This document shows, piece by piece, positions 16,780-23,830 of a stretch of 39,026 nt of DNA. This stretch comes from an uncultured Lewinella sp. (GTDB lineage: Bacteria; Bacteroidota; Bacteroidia; Chitinophagales; Saprospiraceae): positions 1 to 39,026 of the forward strand of contig CALEDI010000082.1 of the NCBI GenBank assembly GCA_937949535.1. The letters are read 5' to 3'. A program made the position numbers and the translations under genes. Under the pieces are notes generated by a model, which saw nothing but the letters and a program-made list of their open reading frames with translations, had not been told where the DNA came from and ran no database searches. The stretch's first letter is position 1, and every line of letters begins with the position of its first letter.

Positions 16780-17934
16780 TTACAACTCAAACACCGGTAA
16801 AACATAGTGCGTACTGCGCCCCGCCCCTTGGCGTACCAGCGCACCTATGCTAGCCAGTTGGCTAAGGTCTCGCGAAGCCGTGGCGTAGGAAACCTTGTTG
16901 ATGTTGGCGTATTTTTTCGTAGTCATCCCCCCAGCAAAACCCTTCGGGCCGGCAGCGAACATTTTCCCGATGGCCTTCAATTCCTTCGGGCTCAACTCGG
17001 CTTCATAACGGTCGTAAAAGCGTGCTTTGCTCAGTGTCAGGTCAATAGTCTTGCGCCCAAGATCAAGGCCAAGCAGACAAACATCAAGGAAATAACTGAG
17101 CCATTTGGTAAGGTCTAGTCGGTAAGACCCCGTTTGCAGTGCTTCGTAGTAAGCCGACTGTTTTTGAATAATCGCGTAAGACAAACTAAACGGCAACGGA
17201 AGGCCTAGGTCTTGCGCTAGTGACTTTTCCGCAATGATGCGCCCCAGCCTTCCGTTTCCATCCTCGAAAGGGTGGATGCTCTCAAACCAGAGATGCGCAA
17301 TTCCTGCACGAAGGGGCGATTGAAAAAGGTGGCCGTATGCAACGCGGCTTGTAGTGTTGAACCATGCCAACCATTGCTTCATTTCCTGCGGCACAACAGA
17401 AGATGGCGGGGCCTCGAAGTGTATCTTTTGCTGGCCATAAGCTCCGCTTACGATCTGCATCGGGTCATCTCCGGTTCTCCATGCGCCCTTTCCAACAATG
17501 TCGTTGCGGTGCGCAAGCAATAGCTCATGCCATCCAAAGAGCGAAGACGATGTTAGGGCGTCATCGTAGGTCTTCCGGTTCTCTGCCATTAAGCGCCCCA
17601 GGTTTTCCGCCCGATAATCACTGACGTGGCGTTGCTTAATTTCAGGGTAGAGGTTATTGAGGATAGAAGACTTAAGCTCTTCAACCGAAAAACGAACGCC
17701 CTCAATCTGAGAATTGTAAAGTGCCTCAGTTGCTAGGTTATCCGCAATCAAATCATAACGCAACTCGTCCGAAAAGCTCGTCATCCGGCCAGAGAGGAAC
17801 GAAACTTCTTCGGCATAACGGTGCAGTTTATCTTCAATTACAGACAAATCAAAGGTAAACTCAGGCCAGTCTTCTTGTTGCCAATTGTAGCGCATGAGGC
17901 GATTAGAGGGGTTAATCACCTCAAATGTACGCAT
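16780..17934 (-). CDS. Fic family protein with DUF4172 N-terminus and winged-helix tail
   Basis: This 384-residue protein is a Fic-domain enzyme, most likely an AMP transferase. The N-terminal RYNWQQEDWPEFTFD segment matches DUF4172. An inhibitory-helix motif follows at 74-79 (NSQIEG): Glu78 and Gly79 are kept, but the usual Ser/Thr four residues before the Glu is Asn. The catalytic loop HPFEDGNGRLGR starts at His221 and is complete, with the upstream GxxHLWFESIHPF context. The last ~60 residues (KKYANINKVSYATASRDLSQL...) look like a winged helix, suggesting DNA binding and self-regulation. Class II Fic proteins carry the inhibitory helix in the same chain, so no antitoxin partner is expected and none is seen. 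It is convergent with the MFS gene. Its target could be a cellular GTPase, gyrase or itself. Confidence 0.9.
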   Translation of the reverse strand: MRTFEVINPSNRLMRYNWQQEDWPEFTFDLSVIEDKLHRYAEEVSFLSGRMTSFSDELRYDLIADNLATEALYNSQIEGVRFSVEELKSSILNNLYPEIKQRHVSDYRAENLGRLMAENRKTYDDALTSSSLFGWHELLLAHRNDIVGKGAWRTGDDPMQIVSGAYGQQKIHFEAPPSSVVPQEMKQWLAWFNTTSRVAYGHLFQSPLRAGIAHLWFESIHPFEDGNGRLGRIIAEKSLAQDLGLPLPFSLSYAIIQKQSAYYEALQTGSYRLDLTKWLSYFLDVCLLGLDLGRKTIDLTLSKARFYDRYEAELSPKELKAIGKMFAAGPKGFAGGMTTKKYANINKVSYATASRDLSQLASIGALVRQGAGRSTHYVLPVFEL

Positions 17935-18037
17935 TTTTTGAGGCGATTAGGGTGTTTGATGCGTTTGCCCTAGCTTAGTTGAGCGCTTTGCGCAGAACTT
18001 GACCTGCGTTCAACGCACAGCACCTCCAACCAACCTT

Positions 18038-18054
18038 GCACCCGCGTCCGCGCC
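18038..18054 (+). repeat. Diverged 17-bp motif upstream of ackA-pduL
   Basis: GCACCCGCGTCCGCGCC differs from the consensus at two positions and is preceded by CCTT as in other copies, then followed by CAAAAAAA. It lies 93 bp before the kinase ATG and could be in its leader. Confidence 0.55.
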
Positions 18055-18146
18055 CAAAAAAAGCCCCTCTCCCTACAACGAAAGCCTACAAATGAACCCT
18101 AATTTCTGCCCCGCGTTATCCCGTCGAACTTCTAAACCACCCTTCC

Positions 18147-19961
18147 ATGCAAATCCTCGTCATCAACGCCGGTTCTTCCTCTGTAAAAGCTGCCGTAATC
18201 GACCCAGCAACCGGCAAGCGGAGCTTGGAGATGAACGCTGATCGGCTACTAGACGCGCCTGTTGTTGCGTTCTCCGACGGCACCAAGATCGAACTGGAAA
18301 GCAAAGGCCCTGAGCGCGCCATCGCCGTATGCCTAGAAGCCCTGAAAGACAAGCTGAAAGACACCCCGATTGCGGGCGTAGGCCACCGCGTTGTGCATGG
18401 CGGCGAAGATTTTGACCGCGCCGCCCGCATAGACGAAGCGGTAGAAACGAAGATTGAAGCCCTCAAAAAACTCGCTCCCCTACACAACCCCATCAACCTG
18501 CGCGGCATCCGCGCAGCTCGGCAGTTGTTCCCGGATGTAGACCACTTCGCGGTCTTCGACACCGCCTTCCACCAAAGCATGCCGCGCCGCGCCAAAACCT
18601 ACGCCCTCCCCAAAGACCTGATGACCGAGCACGGCATCCGCCGCTACGGTTTCCACGGCACCAGCCACAAATACGTGGCCGCTACCGCCGCCCGCCACCT
18701 CGGCGCACAGCCCAAAGACCTCCGCCTCATCACCTGCCACCTCGGCAACGGCTGCTCGGTGGCCGCCATCGAGTTTGGCCGCTCCGTAGAAACAAGCATG
18801 GGCATGACGCCCCTCGAAGGCCTCGTGATGGGGACCCGCTCGGGCGATCTCGACCCCGGCATCCTACCCTACCTCCACGAACAGGCAGGGCTTAACGCTA
18901 AAGAAATTGACGACCTCCTGAACCGCCAAAGCGGCCTCGCCGGTCTCTCCGGTGTAGGCAATGATATGCGGACCATCCTCGATGAATCCACCAAAGGCAA
19001 CGCCGATTGCCAGCTAGCCGTACAGGTCTTCACCCACCGACTACGGAAGTACATCGGGGCCTACGCCGCCATCATGGGCGGCGTCGATGCGATCGTTTTC
19101 ACCGGAGGCATCGGGGAGAACAGCCCCGTGATTCGCCACCGGGCGAGCCAACGGCTCGGCTACCTCGGCGCCATCATCAATGAAGACAAAAACGCTACAG
19201 CGAAGCTCTCCCAATCAGCACCCGTCGTAGATTTCAGTATGCAGCACAGCCGGGTGAAACTGCTGGCCGTCCGGACCGACGAGCAGCTCGCCATCGCTCG
19301 TGAATGCGGCAAGATGATTGAAAAGGCCGATACGGTCAATACCCTCCCGACCATCCCTGTTGCGATCTCTGCCCGCCACATCCACCTACGCCAAGAAACC
19401 GTAGACGCGCTCTTCGGCGAAGGCCACGAACTGAAAGTAAGGAAGTGGCTCAGCCAGCCGGGGCAGTTTGCGGCCGAAGAAACCGTTGCCGTAGTTGGGC
19501 CGCGCAATACCATTGAGCGCGTCCGCGTCCTTGGCCCAGTACGGAGCAAAGACCAGTTGGAAATTAGCCGGACGGATGAGTTTTTCCTCGGCATCGACGC
19601 GCCCGTCCGTGAGTCGGGCAAGGTAGAAGACACCCCCGGCTGTAAACTGATTGGCCCAGCCGGTGAGTTTTTGCTCGAAGACGGCGTGATCTGCGCCTGG
19701 CGGCACATCCACATGACGCCAGAAGACGCGGCGGTTTTCGGTGTTCAGGACCGCGACGTTGTGGAAGTCGCCGTTGGTAGCGGAGAGCGTAGCCTGACGT
19801 TCGGCAACGTCCTCATCCGCGTCTCTCCGAAGTACAAACTGGAGATGCACATCGATACCGACGAGGGCAACGCCGCCGAGATCAATACCGGCGAAGAAGG
19901 GGTGTTGCAGGAAACCTCGGGTTCGGGTACGTTACGAAAGCGGCGGGTGGTTGCGGGGTGA
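18147..19961 (+). CDS. ackA-pduL: Acetate kinase fused to PduL-type phosphotransacylase
   Basis: This 604-residue protein joins two consecutive enzymes in one chain. Residues 1 to about 395 are acetate kinase: INAGSSSVK with Asn7, VGHRVVHGG, FDTAFHQSMP with the catalytic Asp, YGFHGTSHKYV, GTRSGDLDPG with the catalytic Arg, FTGGIGENS and VRTDEQLAIA are all present. Residues about 403-590 are a complete PduL phosphate acyltransferase: PVAISARHIHL near 404-414, RHIHM at 519-523 and HIDTDEGNAAEI from His568, which hold the His metal ligands. Together they interconvert acetyl-CoA, acetyl phosphate and acetate with ATP synthesis or use, in the cytoplasm. No microcompartment-type N-terminal targeting helix precedes the PduL part and no shell genes are nearby, so it is probably a housekeeping pathway. 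The direct fusion may channel acetyl phosphate, which is inference. Confidence 0.93.
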   Translation: MQILVINAGSSSVKAAVIDPATGKRSLEMNADRLLDAPVVAFSDGTKIELESKGPERAIAVCLEALKDKLKDTPIAGVGHRVVHGGEDFDRAARIDEAVETKIEALKKLAPLHNPINLRGIRAARQLFPDVDHFAVFDTAFHQSMPRRAKTYALPKDLMTEHGIRRYGFHGTSHKYVAATAARHLGAQPKDLRLITCHLGNGCSVAAIEFGRSVETSMGMTPLEGLVMGTRSGDLDPGILPYLHEQAGLNAKEIDDLLNRQSGLAGLSGVGNDMRTILDESTKGNADCQLAVQVFTHRLRKYIGAYAAIMGGVDAIVFTGGIGENSPVIRHRASQRLGYLGAIINEDKNATAKLSQSAPVVDFSMQHSRVKLLAVRTDEQLAIARECGKMIEKADTVNTLPTIPVAISARHIHLRQETVDALFGEGHELKVRKWLSQPGQFAAEETVAVVGPRNTIERVRVLGPVRSKDQLEISRTDEFFLGIDAPVRESGKVEDTPGCKLIGPAGEFLLEDGVICAWRHIHMTPEDAAVFGVQDRDVVEVAVGSGERSLTFGNVLIRVSPKYKLEMHIDTDEGNAAEINTGEEGVLQETSGSGTLRKRRVVAG

Positions 19962-19976
19962 GCACCTCCGGTGCGA

Positions 19977-20849
19977 TTACCACGTACGAAGCGCCCCATC
20001 GTAAAAAGTATACTCCGCCGTTCGGAGTGTTTCTCCGAAGTCTTCGCTGAGGTTATACCATGGGTTTCCGTCAGTATACTTTGGGTTGACAAGTACGTGA
20101 ATATCCTGCGCAGGCATGTAGCTTTGGGCGAGTAAGACGGCAATTTCTCCCGTTTGAGGGTCAACGGCCTTATCGACCACAATGACCGCGTGGCCGGGGC
20201 TACCGCCTTTGATGAGTACATCACCGACTTCGATGTCTTCGTTTTTCTGGGGCGTTAGTTCGTGCACCAGCGAGGCGGTGCCAGCGAAGCTAAAAACCAT
20301 AACGAGGTATTTATGGTAGGCGGCTTTGCTTGGAGTGGGGCCGCTGCTGGGCATCCAGTTTACCTTATTCCCCTTCACTTTAATCCTTTCTCCGTTTCGC
20401 CAGCGGGCGTATTCTGCGTTGAAGCCGCTCACGAAATTGAAGTGGATGTCTGAAAACCGCTTTTGCGCGAACAGGTAATCTGCGCGGAGGCGCATTACGG
20501 CGTCGGCGCATTGTTGCAGGTCTCGTTCCCCAACGGATACGTCTAGCACAGCGGCGTGGGCGTTCTGGTTGTACTTTAATTCGCCGTTGAACAGGCGCAC
20601 TTTCGTACCGTGTGGTTTTAGTGGTTGGTGCTGTAGGTAGTGGCCAAATTTGTGCGCTTCGTATTCTGCTCTAACGAAGCCTTCGGGCGGCAAAAAACGC
20701 TCAGCAACCGTCTTCCCGTCCGGATTTAGCCAGGGTGAGCTGGCCGCTTGACCGACATCTACCGTCGTCGGTTCCGAAGTATTGGAGGTGGCGGGGCCGC
20801 AGGTGCAAAGCAAGGTAAATAGGAGCAAGGTGAAGGCAGGGCGGGTCAT
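19977..20849 (-). CDS. DUF4846-family exported protein
   Basis: This 290-residue protein begins with a signal peptide whose end reads LLCTCGPA (Cys15 and Cys17). Neither Cys has an ideal lipobox, so lipidation is possible but unsure. The mature part fits DUF4846 as I know it: RFLPPEGFVRAEYEAHKFGHYL near residue 51-72, ADAVMRLRADYLF, then RWRNGERIKVKG and VFSFAGTASLVHEL, and a GDVLIKGGSPGHAVIVVDKAV stretch carrying a His that may be catalytic, reminiscent of NlpC/P60- or transglutaminase-like folds. No reaction is established. It is convergent with ackA-pduL across 15 bp containing a short GCACC/GGTGC hairpin. The signal-peptide codons contain a near-exact 17-bp repeat. Confidence 0.75.
   Translation of the reverse strand: MTRPAFTLLLFTLLCTCGPATSNTSEPTTVDVGQAASSPWLNPDGKTVAERFLPPEGFVRAEYEAHKFGHYLQHQPLKPHGTKVRLFNGELKYNQNAHAAVLDVSVGERDLQQCADAVMRLRADYLFAQKRFSDIHFNFVSGFNAEYARWRNGERIKVKGNKVNWMPSSGPTPSKAAYHKYLVMVFSFAGTASLVHELTPQKNEDIEVGDVLIKGGSPGHAVIVVDKAVDPQTGEIAVLLAQSYMPAQDIHVLVNPKYTDGNPWYNLSEDFGETLRTAEYTFYDGALRTW
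20790..20806 (-). repeat. 17-bp motif variant inside DUF4846 signal peptide
   Basis: On the minus strand GCACCTGCGGCCCCGCC, one mismatch from the consensus. In the gene's frame the preceding T completes codons for CTCGPA. The CocE/NonD gene has the identical 17-mer at 38233. Confidence 0.8.
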
Positions 20850-20897
20850 TGGGTTCAGGGTTTTGGTTTTTTAACGATGAGTTGTTTAGGGATGGTA

Positions 20898-21065
20898 TTG
20901 ATTCATAATGAAGGCTTCTACGTCATCGGTTTCCTCTACCCCGTTGTACCGAAGGGCAAGGCGCGCATCCGCGTACAACTCTCGGCTGGGCACGAGACGG
21001 CGCATCTGGGCAAAGCGATTGCGGCTTTTGTTAAGGTTGGGAAGGAACTGGAGGTGGTTGGATAG
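20898..21065 (+). pseudogene. kbl: C-terminal remnant of glycine C-acetyltransferase (Kbl)
   Basis: A 55-codon stretch ending in TAG encodes EGFYVIGFLYPVVPKGKARI, followed by RVQLSAGHETAHLGKAIAAF and VKVGKELEVVG. This is a close match to the last residues of 2-amino-3-ketobutyrate CoA ligase, a PLP enzyme of threonine degradation about 397 residues long. Nothing resembling the other ~340 residues, including the PLP lysine, precedes it; the upstream bases belong to the start region of the divergent DUF4846 gene. An ATG at 20877 opens the same frame, but the product would be non-functional as an enzyme. The simplest reading is a deletion or rearrangement remnant left between two genes. Confidence 0.8.
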
Positions 21066-21258
21066 GGTGGGATTGACAGGCTTTATGCAATACGCTCAAC
21101 TCTTCATTTTCACCGGATTAATCACCAACGCTAAGCCTTACTCCGAAAGTAATAGATCTAAAGTTGAGACATGAACTAAGGGACGCCTCGATAAATAATG
21201 AAAATCGCGCCGGAGGCGCTCAACCCAGTGTTTGCGCCAAATGGGAGCCCGTTTTGCT
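21066..21258. other. Gap after the Kbl remnant
   Basis: This 193-bp stretch separates the Kbl remnant from the sulfatase stop. I see no gene, promoter box or clear hairpin in it. Confidence 0.5.
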
Positions 21259-22698
21259 TCATTGCACCTGCGCGCCGTCGCCCTCCTCCTCCGCAGGCCT
21301 AAACGGCGGGCGTTTTTCTGCATCCATTTCGGCTTGCAGGCGTTCGATGAGTGCTTTCATTTCGGCGGTTTTTTCCGGAAACTTATCGGCTACATTATAC
21401 TTTTCGGCGGCGTCTCCTTGGAGGTCGTACAACTCTAGGCCGGTGCTTTCGTAGCCGTAATCTCCGCGCTCGCCGTCGTCTCCTACCTTGGTTACAAAGC
21501 GGAAGCTGTGCGGCACATGGAGCTTCCACTTGCCCACCCGAACGGCATCTAGGTTGCCGGAACGATAGTAACAAAAGGGTGCGTTATTTGGCGCGCGCGC
21601 AGGATGCCGAAAATCGGTAAAGAGTTCGGATACATCCTGGCCGTCGAGCTTTCTATCGGGCAATTCCGCTTCGCTAAGCGCAGCAAAAGTGGGCAAAACA
21701 TCCGTTAACGACGCTACCCGATGGCTGATGTTTCCGCCCTCAATCTCCGCCGGCCAGCGGGCAATCATCGGTACCCGCATACCGCCTTCGTAGGTAGTAC
21801 CCTTGCCTTCTCGGAACGGCCCCGCCGAGCCCGCTTGGTTGCCGTAGGTAAGCCACGGCCCGTTGTCTGATGTGAAGATCACCAGCGTGTTTTCGTCCAA
21901 TCCGAGCGTCTTCAGCTCCGCCAGTATTGTCCCGACGGAGCCATCAATTTCCTCCACCACATCAGCGTAAAGCCCCTGCTTGCTGAGGTCTACGTAAGCA
22001 TCGCCCACGAAAAGCGGGATGTGCGGCAACGAATGGGCGAGGTAGAGGAAGAAGGGCGTGTCCTTGTTTTCGCGGATAAACTCGACAGATTTTTCCGTGT
22101 ACCAGCCCGTAAGCAAGGCTTGATCTGGGTTGTAGGCGACCGTTTTCTCGTTGTCGTAAACGGGTAGGTCAGGGTAGCCCGCCTCGGGCAGCATATCGTT
22201 GCTGTAGGGCAGTCCGAAAAAGCTGTCGAATCCGTGGCGAGTCGGCAGGGTTTCCTTCCAGTGGCCGAGGTGCCATTTGCCGACCATCCCGGTGGTGTAG
22301 CCTGCCGTTTTCAGGACTTCGGGCAGGGTTGTTTCTTCGGGGTTTAGGCCATACTGCTTATCGGCGGTCCATGATGGGCCGGGAGGCCCGATGACGTCGG
22401 GGATACCGACCCGTGGGGGGTAGCAGCCCGTCATTAGTGCTGCTCGGCTCGGCGAGCAGGAGGGGAAGGCGTAGAAGTTGGTCATTTTGAGGCCTTCGGC
22501 CGCCATGCGGTCTAGGTTGGGCGTATGAATACGGGTGGAGCCGTAGCAGCTCAGGTCTCCGTAGCCGAGGTCGTCGGCCATGATGAAGATCAGGTTGGGC
22601 TGGGTGGGCGGTGCTTCCGAAGAAGGCGTTGGCTCGGCGCAAGAACTGATCGTCAAGAGAAGGGAACAAAGCGATAAGAGGTGGTTGAAACTGGGCAT
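21259..22698 (-). CDS. Formylglycine-dependent sulfatase, lipoprotein
   Basis: This 479-residue protein is a type I sulfatase of the arylsulfatase/alkaline phosphatase superfamily. A lipoprotein signal ends at Cys20 (LTISSC). NLIFIMADDLGYGD carries the calcium-binding Asp pair (42-43), and CSPSR at 81-85 is the formylglycine maturation motif, so Cys81 is the catalytic residue after oxidation. GKWHLGHW and a later FTSDNGPW supply further active-site residues. It should remove sulfate esters from polysaccharides or glycans, at the cell surface or periplasm, and needs a maturase encoded elsewhere. No PUL-type SusC/SusD pair is close, so the substrate is unclear. The final codons (GDGAQVQ-stop) lie on a diverged 17-bp repeat, so the last residues may be a recent addition. 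Confidence 0.92.
   Translation of the reverse strand: MPSFNHLLSLCSLLLTISSCAEPTPSSEAPPTQPNLIFIMADDLGYGDLSCYGSTRIHTPNLDRMAAEGLKMTNFYAFPSCSPSRAALMTGCYPPRVGIPDVIGPPGPSWTADKQYGLNPEETTLPEVLKTAGYTTGMVGKWHLGHWKETLPTRHGFDSFFGLPYSNDMLPEAGYPDLPVYDNEKTVAYNPDQALLTGWYTEKSVEFIRENKDTPFFLYLAHSLPHIPLFVGDAYVDLSKQGLYADVVEEIDGSVGTILAELKTLGLDENTLVIFTSDNGPWLTYGNQAGSAGPFREGKGTTYEGGMRVPMIARWPAEIEGGNISHRVASLTDVLPTFAALSEAELPDRKLDGQDVSELFTDFRHPARAPNNAPFCYYRSGNLDAVRVGKWKLHVPHSFRFVTKVGDDGERGDYGYESTGLELYDLQGDAAEKYNVADKFPEKTAEMKALIERLQAEMDAEKRPPFRPAEEEGDGAQVQ
21264..21282 (+). repeat. Diverged 17-bp motif at the sulfatase 3' end
   Basis: GCACCTGCGCGCCGTCGCC keeps the GCACCTGCG half and a GCC end with two extra bases. It overlaps the last codons of the sulfatase, which is on the minus strand, and encodes GDGAQV. 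Confidence 0.4.
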
Positions 22699-22803
22699 TA
22701 CGAGGCTGTTGTTGGTGACATCATCTGGTTGTTGGAGGGGTTAATGTTACGGAATTTGTTGGTGGGTTGAGCGATGGCTGGGCTTTGTGCATGTGTTGGC
22801 CGT

Positions 22804-22920
22804 GCTAAGGCTGGAAGCCTTAGCCTGGTTTACGAAGCCCTACGGGCTGCACGCCTAACAGCCCGTAGGACTTCGTATTTCAGGCTACGGCTACGGCCGT
22901 AGCCATTGGAAGCCTTAGCC
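22804..22920. repeat. Cluster of three strong hairpins between sulfatase and recO
   Basis: Hairpin 1 is GCTAAGGCT/AGCCTTAGC (22804-22824). Hairpin 2 pairs TACGAAGCCCTACGGGCT (22831-22848) with 22860-22877 at 17 of 18 positions. Hairpin 3 is GGCTACGGC/GCCGTAGCC (22883-22904). GGAAGCCTTAGCC at 22813 recurs at 22908, which lets the outer parts pair as well. This is a divergent region, so the cluster is not a simple terminator; it resembles a composite REP element. Confidence 0.7.
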
Positions 22921-22987
22921 ACAAAACCGAACCCCACCACCACCCGTTTACCACACGGGCCTCCGCCCTCAGAACGCCCCTTTCGCC

Positions 22988-23713
22988 ATGCTAATAGAAA
23001 CCCGAGCCCTCATCCTCCGCGCCATCAAATACGGTGACTCCAGCCTCATCTTGGAAACCTACACCGAGGCGAAGGGCATCCGGAAGTACATCGTTGGGGG
23101 CGTGCGCAAAGCCCGCAGCCGGACGCCCGCAAGCTTGGTACAACCGATGAACCTCGTAGACCTCATCGCCTACGAGCGCGAGGGCAAAGACATGACCCGC
23201 CTCAAGGAAGTGCGCCCAGCGCACATCTACACCCGCCTCCCCTTCGATGTCTACCGAGGCACCGTCGGCTTATTCATGCTGGAGGTAACCCGCAACGCCA
23301 TCCGCGAAGCGGAAGAAAACCCCGCTATGTTCAGCTTCCTCTACGAAGCCTTCCGGCTGCTGGATACTACCGAAGGCCCCATCACCCACTTCCACCTCCA
23401 TTTCCTGCTGGAGTTCACCGCTCACCTAGGCATGCTCCCCGCCGGAAACTGGACAGAAGCTACGCCGCTCTTCGACCTCAAAGAAGGCTCCTTCACTACC
23501 GATCACCCCGGCCACCCTGAATACCTCGACGAAGAACAAGCCGCCCTGATGTATGCCCTCCTCCACGCCCGCCACGACGAGCTAGACCGCATCACTTCCT
23601 CCCGCCAACAACGCAACCAACTCCTCGTAGAACTCATCCGCTACTACCGCTACCACATCGAAGGGATGCGGGAGATCAACTCGTTGAAGGTACTGCGGGA
23701 GGTGATGGGGTAG
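22988..23713 (+). CDS. recO: DNA repair protein RecO
   Basis: This 241-residue cytoplasmic protein is RecO. It starts MLIETRALILRAIKYGDSSL, the usual first strand of the N-terminal OB-fold, continues with LETYTEAKGIRKYIVGGVRKARSR, and then a helical C-terminal domain (YRGTVGLFMLEVTRNAIREAEENP, LHFLLEFTAHLGMLP). RecO binds single-stranded DNA and SSB and, with RecR, loads RecA in gap repair. The four-cysteine zinc finger found in some RecO proteins is absent, as is common in Bacteroidota. Length is normal for the family. It is preceded by a hairpin cluster and followed directly by a repeat hairpin that begins at the last base of its stop codon, so it is probably transcribed alone. Confidence 0.93.
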   Translation: MLIETRALILRAIKYGDSSLILETYTEAKGIRKYIVGGVRKARSRTPASLVQPMNLVDLIAYEREGKDMTRLKEVRPAHIYTRLPFDVYRGTVGLFMLEVTRNAIREAEENPAMFSFLYEAFRLLDTTEGPITHFHLHFLLEFTAHLGMLPAGNWTEATPLFDLKEGSFTTDHPGHPEYLDEEQAALMYALLHARHDELDRITSSRQQRNQLLVELIRYYRYHIEGMREINSLKVLREVMG

Positions 23714-23769
23714 GGTTCAGGTTGCAGGTTGCAGGTTGCTTAACGCAACAGCGGTAACCTGAACCCTGA
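23713..23769. repeat. Hairpin repeat at the recO 3' end
   Basis: GGGTTCAGGTT (23713-23723) and AACCTGAACCC (23756-23766) are perfect 11-bp arms. Between them are three GGTTGCA-like units and GCAACAGCGGTAACCTGA, shared with 6567-6584. It could act as a transcript end, but there is no T-run. Confidence 0.6.
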
Positions 23770-23818
23770 TTACGGAACGCTAATCAATGTAATCTTCCCA
23801 GAAACCATCAATCTAATT

Positions 23819-23826
23819 TACCTTCG
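23819..23826 (+). promoter_or_regulatory. Promoter-like box directly before lnt
   Basis: TACCTTCG lies four bases before the lnt ATG at 23831. It fits TAnnTTTG with one change. If used, the lnt mRNA would be leaderless. Confidence 0.4.
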
Positions 23827-23830
23827 CCCT

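Noticed and set aside
20877-21065. A functional 62-residue gene
   Set aside because: The recognisable part is the tail of Kbl and cannot form the PLP enzyme alone.
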